Part shown: positions 10,141 through 20,164 of the stretch, in pieces
Position numbering within the stretch: the stretch's first letter is position 1
Layout of the letters: each line of letters opens with the position of its first letter
From: Aphrophora alni
Lineage: Eukaryota > Arthropoda > Insecta > Hemiptera > Aphrophoridae
Direction of reading: 5' to 3'
Assembly (NCBI GenBank): GCA_963513935.1
Contig: OY740773.1
Location: 104,703,291-104,767,290 of the forward strand
Length of the DNA: 64,000 nt
The notes under the pieces: model-generated
Told to the model about the DNA's origin: nothing
The model's database searches: none
Seen by the model: only the letters and a program-made list of their open reading frames with translations
Made by a program: the position numbers and the translations under genes

Positions 10141-10740
10141 CCCATCAAGTCTCTCATCACCACCCTGAAGAGGGGCGCAGATTAGCTGAACCTAAGGGGC
10201 TTGGCGTCCTCGCGGTCCTCAGTCTAACACTCACAACACATAAACTATCATCCATATAGGGTGTTCACCTATATACCTTTTCTTACTTCACCTTTACTTA
10301 GGGTTTTATCGCATGGGGTTGCAGACTATCTATCGAGAGGGTTTTAGCCTCCCTCGCGGAACCCTAACTATACGGGAGTGGTACAATACAACATCTGCGA
10401 ATATACACACACATACAACACTCATAGATATTTTTACATTTTGTAGAGGCTGTTACATCACTTGATTCACAAGGGTTACATAAACACTCTACATTCATAG
10501 AGATTAGTTTTTGATCGTGCAGATTTGTAGCGCGTCTGGGAGTGTTACCAGACCAAAGCGTGACAACCTTGGTATTTGGTAAGCTGATATAAGGTTGCTC
10601 TGCCGAAGATGTATGCGCGGTTTTTGTTTAGTAACCAGCCACTTCAGTCCTTGGTCAGGAAGTGTTCGCGCTGGGGGAGGTGTCGGATTCTCCCTCTCTA
10701 GTTGCGAGTCTGAACTGATGCCCATCCAGTCTGGTTAAAG
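10141..10740 (-). pseudogene. Probable LINE 3' tail, unconfirmed
   Basis: GC content rises here and the segment borders family B. A minus-strand frame at 10725-10504 (73 codons, containing ERENPTPPPARTLPDQG) and a long non-coding tail with GAGGGAGGCTAAAACCCTC on minus have the look of a LINE C-terminus plus 3' UTR. No diagnostic catalytic motif is present, so this is inference from composition and neighbours. Confidence 0.3.
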
Positions 10741-11430
10741 AGGATATTCTGCGCCCCAGAGTTCTGTTTGATCCAAGTTTGTTTCCAAAGTCTCATCTAC
10801 AACCGTTTAACACGATGCGCGGGTTAACCTTTTTATGACCTCTAATTATCAAACCGTCAACCAGGAAGCGAGAGACAGCTATCGGCATCGCACGAAGTCT
10901 GTATTGAAATTAAGAAAAGAAATTTCGACGTAGGGAATCAGTGAGCTGCTCCCAGATTCCTTATACGTAGATGCCTGTAGGTAAAGTTGCTGAAGGTTCA
11001 GATCTATCTTAGATATCGCTCTTTGTTATTAACAATGCTGTATCTAGTGCTGTAGGGAATGTTAGTTCTATTAGGAAACTTCGGAATGGGACTTTAATAA
11101 TACCGACAGACTGCGACAGACGGAGTCATTCTCTGTTGAAAATGAAGTCCTTTAATGAAGTCGAGGTAGTTAATTTAAAATTCTTCTAGAGACGTTATTT
11201 CGTCTGGTGACCTCCTGAATGAGAGCATTGAGGAAATAGAGAAAGAGTTTGCTGAAACGCATGCTATCAATGTGGAACGAATTTGACTCCTGATACAAAA
11301 TGAAGTTACGCGATTGGAAACGTGAACAATCTAGCCCTCTAAAAACGCTTTCTACAGGTTCCATCAGCAGGGAAAGTGATGTTGCCTTTATTTCGACAAT
11401 TAAGGTGCAGTATAAACTGAGTTCATGCCA
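10741..11430. other. Moderate-GC segment, unrecognised
   Basis: Likely decayed transposon sequence leading into the mariner relic. A 119-codon minus-strand frame (11529-11170) overlaps it but shows no recognisable domain, and its 5' part is the shadow of the mariner relic. Confidence 0.3.
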
Positions 11431-11433
11431 AGA

Positions 11434-11687
11434 GGGCAGTCTACTGTGAAACCTTGAAGAGACTAAGGAAGTGAATTTAAGACCACAGCTCAGGAAAACT
11501 GTCAAAGGTGGTGTGCTTCTCCATGGCAATGCAACCCCTCATTCTGCTCGTGTTACAATAGCCTTCATTTGGCAGAAGTTTAAATGGAAGTCCAGACCTT
11601 GCGTAGTTTTTTTAATGAAGGACTTAAAAAACTTGTCATTCAATATGATAAACATCGGAATCGATATGTCGATTATATAGAAAAGTA
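11434..11687 (+). pseudogene. mariner transposase C-terminal relic
   Basis: Reads AVYCETLKRLRK (about 11438-11473), then, after two stops and a frameshift, GGVLLHGNATPHSARVT, then FFNEGLKKLVIQYDKHRNRY and VDYIEK before a stop near 11687. The V-L-x-H-x-N-A-x-P-H block holds the second catalytic aspartate position of mariner (normally HDNA; here HGNA, so the aspartate is lost). The FxEGxxKLVxxYDK...DYxEK tail is the usual mariner C-terminus. The stretch with the third catalytic aspartate (HPPYSPDLxPxD in the family) is missing between F-K-W-K and F-F-N-E. Hence it is a mutated, internally deleted fossil without recognisable terminal repeats. Confidence 0.8.
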
Positions 11688-11696
11688 GTTTTATTT

Positions 11697-11986
11697 TTAT
11701 ACAAGAACAAGCCTAGGAAAGATGCTGTTGCATATCTACACCTTGACACGGGACATTATTGTTTGGCGGCCCACTTGAAGAGGATCCATGTCCTGGATTC
11801 CGATCTTTGTGTGTCGTGCCGACAAACGGGGGAGCCAATGAATAGGGAACATCTTTTGAGGTGCCTCAGGCTTGGTTCTGAGCACCAGATTTCGAAGCAT
11901 TTTCCTAAATTGTACTGGGATGCCAGGAGACTCATGGGTTGATTCTCACATAGTCTGCCATTGGAAACAACAACAACAACAACAAG
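11697..11986 (+). pseudogene. Non-LTR retrotransposon C-terminus with (CAA)n tail
   Basis: The open frame up to the stop at 11940-11942 reads KNKPRKDAVAYLHLDTGHYC, LAAHLKRIHVLDSDLCVSC, GEPMNREHLLRCLRLGSE and FPKLYWDARRLMG. The TGH-x-x-x-L-x-x-HLxRIxxxxSxxCxxC...EHLLxC series is the conserved C-terminal zinc-knuckle region found after RNase H in many arthropod LINEs. The 3' end is (CAA)n at about 11966-11986, a typical tail for such elements. It is 5' truncated, abutting the mariner relic, with about 80 codons intact. The clade is uncertain. Confidence 0.75.
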
Positions 11987-12099
11987 TTTTATTCGAACTT
12001 TCATAATAAATAAAGAAATTTTCTTAATTTTTACAACTTTTTATTTTTTTTTTGGATCAGTACAATTAACTTTGTGGCTGCCTCTCGTCATTTATCTGT

Positions 12100-12435
12100 A
12101 AAAAACACTAAATCACGGTTCTGTTGTAAAAAAATAATATCTCAAAATCGTCTCTACAGATGTCGTTCAAATTTTAATGGAATGAGACGTTAACCCAACC
12201 CTGTATGTAAAATTCCAAGTTAAAAATAAAATACGGTACGAGAAGAATTGACAAAAACAAAAATTAACCCTTACTAGAAACTTTATTTTAATCAATTCAA
12301 TTTTACGCTGAGGATGTAGGTCCTTTCTAAGACGGCTCATGGTTTATTTTCAATTTTTTATTGAAAGAACATTAAACATTAGCTTAGTTTTGTTGATGAC
12401 CGAGTGGAAAAGTTTGTGCAATGATTGTCTCTCGA
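12100..12435 (+). repeat. Dispersed repeat family A copy
   Basis: ATCTCAAAATCGTCTCTACA, GATGTCGTTCAAATTTTAAT, CATGGTTTATTTTCAATTTT and GAAAAGTTTGTGCAATGATT follow in the same order as at 39090-39440. Confidence 0.6.
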
Positions 12436-12504
12436 TTAATTCTTATACCAATCAAGTGGTATCAATTTCCGGTCGTGAAACAGTATCCTTATAAAAAACA
12501 ACTT

Positions 12505-12645
12505 TACAAAAAGGATAAAGATATAAATTATAATCGTAAATAACGATCCTTCCACTTTTTAGGTTATTTTTTGTTATCAAACAAGCTCGCGATTATAAAA
12601 TTTTAAAGGAACAAAGTAAAACTGATTTACAACCCCTATAAATCC
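12505..12645. repeat. Direct repeat, upstream copy (pairs with 13003-13137)
   Basis: Shares AATCGTAAATAACGATCCTT-like sequence, TTTGTTATCAAACAAGCTCG, CGATTATAAAATTTTAAA and AACTGATTTA with 13003-13137. Spacing is about 500 bp. The downstream copy continues directly into a hammerhead-like motif; this one does not. Confidence 0.7.
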
Positions 12646-12954
12646 AGGGCGGAGCGACATAAAACTAAGGTAGAACGTAACATGTGCTGCGATCGTTTGT
12701 ACTAAACGTTTCTATGTATTTTGTAAGATTTGTTTTTACCAAGATAATAGTTATCTTTTTGTTACATTCTGCTTTGTATATTAAAACTGCTTAACTTTAT
12801 ATCACGTTCCAGCTGTAATGAGTTTATCTGGAAGAAGTAATCTTTGCAGGTTGATAATATTTAATAGGGGTGTTCCAAAAGTCGTGCTCTTGAGTGAACA
12901 CAAGATAAACGTTTTAAAGAATAAAAAAAATTCTTACAAATAGTTGTTTATTTA

Positions 12955-12993
12955 TTCAAACGCGTTTCAACGACATCTTTAATGATCCACGAA
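12955..12993 (-). ncRNA. Degenerate hammerhead-like motif
   Basis: On the minus strand: ...TTAAAGATGTCGTTGAAACG followed by CGTTTGAATAA. The right half (GTCGTTGAAACGCGTTTGA) equals the better motif at 28705-28748, but the CUGANGA core has decayed to TTAAAGA. Probably a dead copy. Confidence 0.3.
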
Positions 12994-13002
12994 TTTTAAA
13001 AA

Positions 13003-13189
13003 TTATGTAAAAAAAATAATAATTGTAAATAACAATCCTTATATTTTTTAGGCTTTTTTGTTATCAAGCAAACTCGCGATTATAAAATTTTAAAACAACA
13101 ATGAAAAACTGATTTATATGCCCCATAAATCCCACAGTTATTGTACCTCACTGAAGATGGCGCTTTGTCGTTGAAAGGACTTTGAATTT
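13003..13189 (+). repeat. Direct repeat, downstream copy, ending in a hammerhead-like motif
   Basis: 13003-13137 repeats 12505-12645. It is followed at 13147-13189 by CTCA-CTGAAGA-TGGCGCTTTGTCGTT-GAAA-GGACTT-TGA. CTGAAGA and GAAA fit the conserved core of a hammerhead ribozyme, and TCA/TGA could form a 3-bp stem I. Stem II is poor. Repeats of this arrangement resemble Penelope-like elements or retrozymes, families known to carry hammerheads. The assignment is inferential. Confidence 0.35.
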
Positions 13190-13944
13190 TTTTTAAATGA
13201 ACCGTCGCGGGACGTCTGGCAGAGTGAAACATCAAAATTTATTTTTATGAAAAGTATGCAAAAGAAAAATTACATTTCAAGGAAATAATAATGAAATTTT
13301 TTTAAATGTTTAGATTTCTGTAAATAAAACGATTATTATATATTTTTTAAATAAAAAAAGAAATATTTTAGTTATATGCTAAATCATAATATAGGCCTTC
13401 GATTATTAACTTTGGCTATTCAACATAGATCGATAGTTTGTAAGTATAAATTATTGTAAATAATGAATTAATAATAATAAATACTTACATATTTTTGACA
13501 TATATTCAAAAGGAATAAACAAAACTCCACATTTAAATCGAAATATTTTCAACAATGCAACTTACTCTGCACGCTACTCGTGGCGGAGAGAGGAACTACA
13601 AGAAACGTTTGACCATCCATTGCGACGCTACTACGCAAGAGTCGCTCTTACTCCCGTGTCGCCGCTTTAGATGTTTCACATCAAAAACGTACAATTTGTG
13701 ATAATTTGTGTTCAAGTTTTATACCATCTCACAATTCAAGCTCAATATTTATTTAAGGGCTTATACTGAGTTCCTTTGTATTATAAATGCTTCCACAGCC
13801 AAAATCGTATTTGATTCAAATAAAGTTTTTCACAGGTTCGGGTCGTTAATATTCATAAACGACTGTAATTTACACGAAATCGGTTGAAGCAATTATGAGA
13901 ATTTACTACGTATATGTCGAAAGTACAATTGGGGTAAACTGTCT
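13190..13944. other. AT-rich stretch with possible PLE-type remnant
   Basis: No gene seen. CAAGCTCAATATTTATTTA near 13737-13755 recurs at about 28800-28818, next to another hammerhead-like motif, which suggests both belong to one element family. Confidence 0.35.
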
Positions 13945-14585
13945 AATGTAGAACTTCTCCGGTGCTGCTGGATACGCCACAGAGCAGCTGGAGACAACCG
14001 CAGCCTGATGCCAAAACATCTGTTCCTTCTGGTAAATTAAAGACGAAGAAAAAGCAGAACTCGCAGTACCAGAAAAACGACCCCATCCGCCTTGAGTTCA
14101 GGAGCGTGTGTGGACGGCGACGATGGAAGATGGTGGCTCCAGAGAGACTCCGTGAGCTACAGAGTAAATTCCCCTTCTGGAACGACCCAAGCTGGAGCTG
14201 GACATCTTCTATTGTGAAGACTATAAAGATGGTGTACGTCCAGAGTTTATGCATTTGCTCATAGCTCCAGGAGTGTTACTCCCTAAGTCTACACTACAAT
14301 TTGGTGCTCCCAAGATCCTTATTGGAGACTGGCAGGAGATGTTGGAGGAACAAGAAGGCAAACTACGATCCCAGAAACGTTGGCGGAACAAGAGGCGTAA
14401 ATGACTAAAGGAGCAGTAGAAAAAGAAAGGCTTCCCTTAAATAATGTATTTTTTTAAATTTAAAATTTTAAGCTTGTTTTTTATGTTATATTCATAATGT
14501 TTATTTAAAATTATTTGCAATAAATTATCCTAATAATAGAAATGAGAAGTATTCTAAAAAAAAAAAAATTAACGCAAAAATGTAG
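13945..14585 (+). pseudogene. Poly(A)-tailed retrocopy of an unidentified basic protein mRNA
   Basis: From 13962 one frame reads through KLKTKKKQNSQYQKNDPIRL, then VAPERLRELQSKFPFWNDP. Near 14187 the reading shifts by one base, and the second frame continues KLELDIFYCEDYKDGVRPEF, LLPKSTLQFGAPKILIGDWQ and KLRSQKRWRNKRRK to a stop at 14402-14404. Together they describe one coherent, lysine/arginine-rich protein of about 150 residues with no introns. Downstream are AATAAA (14519-14524) and a 13-A run (14556-14568). AATGTAG at 13945-13951 and 14579-14585 may be a short target duplication. These are hallmarks of LINE-mediated retrocopying followed by one frameshift. I do not recognise the parent. 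The basic C-terminus suggests an RNA- or ribosome-associated protein, which is only a guess. Confidence 0.6.
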
Positions 14586-14589
14586 CCAA

Positions 14590-15055
14590 AAATAACATTT
14601 CATATTTTTTATATTGGTTAAATCTACCAACAATATTTTTAATTTGTCCTTTACTAATTTTCCAATACAGCATTTAAACAAGTAATTATTCCTCCCGTAT
14701 CTGAAACATTGTCGAATGATTTAAATTTCATGAAATTTGAAAACGTATTAAATATTCTCATTTGACATACAATTTCGTTGTACTCATTTCCTGCCCGTGT
14801 TTATTTGATTAGGCTTAAAGCTAGATTGTATTCATGTTTTTTTTCGGCGGTTTCCTGTTAATTTAAACTGAATAGGTAAAGTATTGTGTATTTCAATAAA
14901 ATTTTAATTAAAACATACCAAATGTTTGATTTGGTTTTACCACACACAGTAATTAAATGTTTGCATCGATTTGTATTTTGCATAGTTTTAATAGTAAAGC
15001 TATGACGTAAATCAGAAACTGGGAAATGACGAGGTTGCTAGGGCTACCTGCGCAG
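14590..15055. other. AT-rich stretch, nothing recognised
   Basis: No gene or structured repeat seen. Confidence 0.45.
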
Positions 15056-15059
15056 GATG

Positions 15060-15480
15060 AAAAATCCCTCTGTCCTTCTTCGTATAAGTAAACATTGCAC
15101 TAACTTTCTCACTCACGTAACCCGTAAGCAAATAAAACGAATTAAAACTAATGTCGTTTAGGTAGTTATCAATCAAAAAGTGAAAATGGACAATGGGCGC
15201 TGTATTTCAAAATATATTTAAATAAGGGTTTAAATTTGCTAAACATGAGCTACAAACACGTCCTCAATGTAAATCGCATTTAATTAAAATTGGACTCTTA
15301 ACAGCGAATAAGGTTCATTTTTTGCAATTTATTCCTGAACTGTAGCATTTTTTTTTACTTTTGTTTTTGTACACAAACTGTGGCCATTATTCTTTACATT
15401 TCTCTAAAGTTTGATTAAAATTGGTAGAGCGGTAGAACGGTAGAGCTGACATGGCCATTTTTATTGTTTTCTTACATATA
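15060..15480 (-). repeat. Dispersed repeat family A, minus copy
   Basis: AAACATTGCACTAACTTTCT-CACTCACG at 15092-15119 is the complement of the family A motif. ATCAATCAAAAAGTGAAAAT follows at the spacing expected from 39335-39440 read backwards. Confidence 0.6.
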
Positions 15481-15599
15481 TCTCAAGAAACTGCAATTTG
15501 GAGGAGGACATACGTTTTGTTTGGAACCTTAGAGGCTACTTAAGTTAATATAATCAAAATCATTATGAGGAAATAATTTATTTATTTTTTATTTTTATA

Positions 15600-15790
15600 G
15601 AAATTAAAATTATCCTAATGGACTTGTTCACGCCCAGAGCCTATCCTTAGGTAGAGTCGGCCTTCCTCTGTGGACCTACTGTTATCTCCTCTTGCAGGCA
15701 TTACTTCGCAAGAAGGAACATTCAATCCTAAGCTTTTACCCTCTCATGTCGTTCCCTTTTCCGTCAGAATATTCGTGACATATGTTTCTG
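15600..15790. other. Higher-GC segment, unrecognised
   Basis: Contains AAAATTATCCTAATGGACTT then GC-rich text without a convincing frame. Possibly the tail of the LINE relic that begins beyond the microsatellite, but not shown. Confidence 0.25.
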
Positions 15791-15794
15791 CTAT

Positions 15795-16030
15795 GTATCT
15801 ATGTATCTATATGTATCTATATATCTCTGTATCTATATGTATCTATGTAACTATATGTATCTATGTATCTATGTAACTATATGTATCTATGTCTCTATAT
15901 GTATCTATGTATCTATGTATCTATATGTATTTATATGTATCTATGTATCTATGTATCTATGTATCTATATGTATCTATGTCTCTATATGTATCTATGTAT
16001 CTATGTATACTATGTATCTCTGTACCAATA
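15795..16030. repeat. TATC/TATG microsatellite
   Basis: About 235 bp of interspersed CTATGTAT and CTATATGTAT units. All three plus frames are open and yield Tyr/Met/Cys/Leu-rich artefact peptides. Confidence 0.95.
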
Positions 16031-16990
16031 ATTGAATTTAATACTTCCCTCTCTTCCACTCACCTATCGCAATGTGTGGTCAGTATATACATTTCAAACT
16101 ATTCCAGGTATGCCCCCAAATCATCAACACTTGGATAATGCTTGGGTGAGATAAAAATTCACGTCGGCATGCTTTCTCATTAACCAGAGCCTAATATTAA
16201 GAACCAGCTGTCCATCTTCCTTTACCTTTAGTTATCGACTACTCCTGCCATTTATTAATAAACCGCTCCCTAGCAGAGTCAGCTTTACTTCTAAACCCTT
16301 TGGGAAAACATCCATATAAATTTCTCTCCTTTCCTCCGTCAGCAAATTAATTGTTGGGATCCTTGCCAGTATATTGCACCTTTACACACAGTTCACTGCT
16401 GACTTTACCTTAATTGCTGGGATTCTTGGTACTGTGGCTTTCATCGCTTCTTTCTTCAACATCCAGATTTGTGTTCCGTATAAGTTTGTGAGATGACAAC
16501 ACTTGCAACCTTATGTTGCCTTCTATGAGCCTTGGCGATCTGGCGTTAGTTGAGGCGGATTACCTGCCGTCGAAGCAGCCTTACCCGCGACCTTAGCAAG
16601 GTGTGAACCAAAACTAAGTTGTACTCCTTGATATCTCTTTCTTACACTCTAGTTCTACTCCATCAACCTCGCTTGAAGTCTCTCTTATTTATCATTAATA
16701 GCGCTTTTGTTTTATGAACAGCCGTCTCTCAGAGTTCTTCCTTTCCGTTTACCCTAATCTCGTTACTATAATCGCATCATCTACAAACCCCATGATAGCA
16801 GTGTTCCGCGGTAGATCGATTCTGAAGTCGTTGTCATAAGGTAACGTTTAAAAGCTAAGCCGCGATCACTGTGGTGCTCCACAGGTCATTATTTCCTTAA
16901 TACTGGTTTTTCCGCACCGATCTATCACGGAGGTAATATTCAACCATGTTCATCAGATACTCTGGTATATTTCGCTCCTCATGGATTCAA
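16030..16990 (-). pseudogene. Decayed R1/Jockey-like LINE reverse transcriptase
   Basis: On the minus strand, in order: YYLRDR-like remnants (LNITSVIDRCGKTS region, about 16950-16900), MTCGAPQ (16889-16869; family pattern G-x-PQGS), NDFRIDLPRNTAIMGFVDDA (about 16830-16773; the F-V-D-D box is the catalytic YADD/FADD motif), YLGVQLSFGSHLAKVAGKAA (about 16640-16575), ERFINKWQE and GRWTAGS (about 16280-16205; the pre-RNase H GRWT block of arthropod LINEs). This is the fingers-to-thumb order of a non-LTR reverse transcriptase. Reading needs several frameshifts and passes stops, so it is inactive. The GRWT block and spacing favour an R1/Jockey-group element; this is by motif only. Confidence 0.75.
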
Positions 16991-17019
16991 TGATACGTCG
17001 CCACTTCAACTGTTTTTTT

Positions 17020-17300
17020 CTTTATAATAACGGTTTTAAATTATTTGTAGGTTAACTTAAATTTATCATTCAAATAACATGTTTCATATTACAAATAATT
17101 TGAAGTTGTTGTTATAAATTGTCAAATAGGTTTCTTTTTGTTGTTTTGTTTGAGAATTTGTAACAACAGTTTTAAATTGTTTGTAGGTTAACTTAAATTT
17201 AACATTTAAATAACATATTACAATATTTATTACATATTTATATTTATTACTACATATTACATATTTAAATAGCATATTAATAATAATTTGAAACAGCTGT
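17020..17300 (-). repeat. Diverged inverted members of the 146-bp satellite family
   Basis: AAATTGTTTGTAGGTTAACTT (in two copies, about 17040 and 17175), TTGTTGTTTTGTTTGAGAA and AACAACAGTTTTAAATT are complements of the 146-bp unit blocks AAGTTAACCT, TCTCAAACAAAACAACA and AACAGCTGTTATAA at 20725-22190. About two old units, opposite orientation, 3.5 kb from the main array. Confidence 0.6.
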
Positions 17301-17710
17301 TATCCTGAAGATCTCAAAATATTTGGTTAAATATCTTGAAAAATACAGGTTTCTTTAAAATATTTTGTTATTTAGCGGAGAATAAACATTGTAAACAAAT
17401 GTATAAACAATAAATTAGTTTTTAGCCAAAAACCATGAATTTACCAGCTCATTAAGATAATGAAACAAAGAAATAATATTCCTATTTCATTTTCCCACTG
17501 ATATTAAAAAACATTTCCCCACAGAAACTATATAAAGTAACTTTTTGTGTTCCACTAACAGCTTATTGTTACTCAATAACGCTCACTAAACCCAATTGAT
17601 TAACAAGGGATGGTTAATGTATCACCATCGATATTTTTCTATCAGCTGCCCCCGGTTACTATGACAACAACGTCAAATATTTAATTTCAATGTTTACAAA
17701 CAACAATAGT
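17301..17710. other. AT-rich stretch, nothing recognised
   Basis: Contains AACTATATAAAGTAAC near 17526, a TATA-box-like string about 190 bp before a small reading frame. I see no other promoter evidence. Confidence 0.35.
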
Positions 17711-17720
17711 CGTTATAAAC

Positions 17721-17861
17721 ATGGATACAAGCATGGAATATATTGAGGGTAGTGAAGAATTCCCAAATACACCACCAATGATTCACTGCAATCACAAGTA
17801 TCTTAAAATTAAGAACTGTCCAAACTGTACATTCAATATAAATGTTGCTCAATATCTTTAA
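17721..17861 (+). CDS. Small reading frame, hypothetical, 46 codons
   Basis: An ATG-started frame reading MDTSMEYIEGSEEFPNTPPM, then IHCNHKYLKIKNCPNC, ending NVAQYL. The composition is protein-like (acidic N-terminus, then a Cys-x-His ... Cys-x-x-Cys cluster that could bind zinc) in a window whose other short frames look random. It could be a first exon, a remnant of a transposon-encoded zinc-finger protein, or chance. I recognise no family, and there is no supporting splice or poly(A) signal that I trust. Confidence 0.2.
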   Translation: MDTSMEYIEGSEEFPNTPPMIHCNHKYLKIKNCPNCTFNINVAQYL

Positions 17862-17869
17862 ACATTGAG

Positions 17870-18500
17870 CAGGCTACTTTATAAGGAATGTCTTAGTAAA
17901 GATGATTAATATTCGTTCTATTTCATTTTAAAATTATTTTTTCCAATTGTAAAAAAATTGTAAAAGTGTCTTTTTTGCTCTCGCTAAATATGAGCGCAAA
18001 CTGTCCTTTTGTTGCGTTTAATACACCAAATAACTATCGTCCAACACAATTTTACTTCAAAGTTTGCCGTTTTGGAAATATTCACTTGCGTCAACTCAAA
18101 TGATTCTAGGATATCTCAAAATGGATATATGCGATAAAAATGTGTTTAAAGTAAAAATGACTACATATTGGATATTTTAAAAGAAATCTTAAGCGATTAC
18201 ACAATAATTTTACTCTTAAACTGTAGAGGAACACTAAATGGATTCCACATTGAAAGACGTTCTCAGATTTGAATCTTTAAGACAGAATAAAATTGAAGAT
18301 ATTTGGGTCAAAGTAGTAAAATTAACGGTTTTATATCAACACGCAAACATTATATAATGAACCAAACTATGAAACAGGTGATGACAGCTTCTATTCTCAT
18401 GGCCTTGTTTACACGTGTCCACTTCTAGGTTGACCTCTCTTAGTAGGACGGACGTTCTTCAACTTGGACAATACTTATTAGCACTCGTACGTGAAAGTAT
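17870..18500. other. AT-rich stretch, nothing recognised
   Basis: No gene seen. The right end grades into the minisatellite. Confidence 0.45.
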
Positions 18501-18509
18501 AAAGAAGGT

Positions 18510-19060
18510 AACTAAAATATCTGCGAGACTCTATAACTAAAATTTCAGCGACACTGTGAAACTAAAATTTCTGTGAGACTGCAAACTAAAATTTCTGTGA
18601 GACTGCAAACTAAAATTTCTATGAGACTGCAAACTAAAATTTCTGTGAGACTGCAATCTAAAATTTCTGTGAAACTCTAAACTTAAAATGTCTGTGAAGA
18701 TATGAGAGTGAAATTTTTGGGTGACTGTAAAAGTAAAATGTCTGCAAGACAGTTAAAATAAAGATTTCTGTGAAACTATATCTAAATTTCTGTAAGGCAA
18801 CGAAATTATTTCGAGTGTGATATTTAACATTCTGTGACACTGTAAGACGAAAATTTTGGTGACACTGCAAAACTGAATTTTCTGTGAGGCTGCAAAACTG
18901 AATTTTCTGTGAGGCTGTAAAAGTGAAATTTCTGGGCGACTGTGAAACTAAAACATCTGTGAGACTGTGCAACTGAAACTTCTATAAGACTGTAAAAATG
19001 AAATTTATGCGAGACTTTGAAAGTCAAGTATCTGAGAGATTGTAAAACTCTGGAGATTCT
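18510..19060. repeat. Minisatellite, unit about 24-31 bp
   Basis: Units of the type CTGTGAGACTGCAAACTAAAATTT. The left part (18560-18680) is regular at 24-25 bp. To the right, units diverge and lengthen to about 30 bp with GTGAAATTTCTG and TGTAAAA variants. Two minus-strand frames of 104 and 84 codons read this repeat (recurring FHFYSLTENSV-like strings) and are artefacts. Confidence 0.85.
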
Positions 19061-19079
19061 GACGTAGCAAAAACTCATC

Positions 19080-19870
19080 GCCGTTTGTTTGGAGCCATCT
19101 GGTACGGAAGTTCCCAGTTACAGGGACATCCTTCGCCAGCATACTGGCTGTTCTTGAAGCTTATCCTAAGGCTAGACTTACCGGTAACAAAATCAGACAA
19201 CAAGGACACACTATCGGATACGTTCGAACCCATGAAGGATGGAACTTTTTCTTTTCTTCATTCTTAGGGAGCTGCCTCAACGATGGAACAAAACATTGGG
19301 TGAATTTCTACATTTAGGTAATTAGATGAAAGAAAGAAGTTGATTACCGGTTGACTACAAGGTTGCTTCTTAGGGTGCACTCCAAGCTTGTGATGCGGTC
19401 CTCTGATCAAGTCTGGGTGTTGATTGTTCAGCAAAAGCCTACTTTTAACTACAGGAATGGAAAGTATTTTCGGCAAAGGAAGAGACAAAGGACGATGGCT
19501 TTGCGAAGCAAGTTATGACATTACTCATTGTACCCGAAGACGGATCATTATTGATTGTAGGCAACGTAAACAGTATGAAGAGACTGGTAAACCTATCATC
19601 CTAGAATGTGAAAGGCTCGAAACTAGGAGAAGGTTCGGAACTCCACAACCAGGTGATACCATTGAGTGAAAACTCCCAAACCTCTTTATCTGGCATTGGC
19701 TTCTCTTACAGTAGGTCCTTGGGGTGTACAAAAGTTTTAGGTTGACGAATAAGGAAATTGAATCGTCATGCCCCAACAATCTGATCATCATTCATAAAAT
19801 AAATCCAAGGGGAATATTACAACTCGAATTTGCGAATCTATGTTTAAAACTCAAATATTAATATAAAAGT
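19080..19870. other. Moderate-GC segment with short overlapping frames, unrecognised
   Basis: Several 60-88 codon frames on both strands overlap each other, for example 19424-19669 (+), which includes ETGKPIILECERLETRRRFG, and 19791-19525 (-). None shows a domain I recognise. Composition suggests decayed transposon coding sequence. Confidence 0.3.
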
Positions 19871-19879
19871 TGTTATCCT

Positions 19880-20160
19880 TTATGGAGCAGTTTGTTTATG
19901 ATTTCTCCTAAACCGTTAAACATATTTTAATGAAATATTTGATTGTCGATAAACTATAAACATTTCCTCCCAATTTAAACCCCCCCAAACAGAGTTTATT
20001 ATTACATTTATCAAATAGTATTTCATAAAGATTTTGTCTAGATTAATTAATATAATGTATTCATTAATGAAATATCAAAGTAACAATTTAAATATTTGTG
20101 TTCCAGGTAAGAAACAATAAACACGAAAAATGTGAATATGTACGACATGCTTACGTAAGT
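19880..20160. repeat. Dispersed repeat family D, copy 1
   Basis: Aligns with 37330-37590: ACATATTTTAATGAAATATT versus ACATATTTTGATGAAACGTT, then TGTTCCAGGTAAGAAACAAT versus TGTTTCAGGTAAGAAGCAAT, then CTTACGTAAGTTATT in both. CTTACGTAAG is a perfect 10-bp palindrome. Confidence 0.6.
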
Positions 20161-20164
20161 TATT

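Noticed and set aside
15801..16138. Tyr/Leu/Cys-rich reading frames resembling membrane peptides
   Set aside because: Translation of the TATC/TATG microsatellite in several frames.
18658..19078. Two minus-strand frames of 84-104 codons
   Set aside because: They read through the diverging 24-31 bp minisatellite, and the peptide repeat mirrors the DNA repeat.
19220..19235. GTTCGAACC as a tRNA T-arm
   Set aside because: No acceptor stem, D-arm or anticodon arm could be fitted around it.
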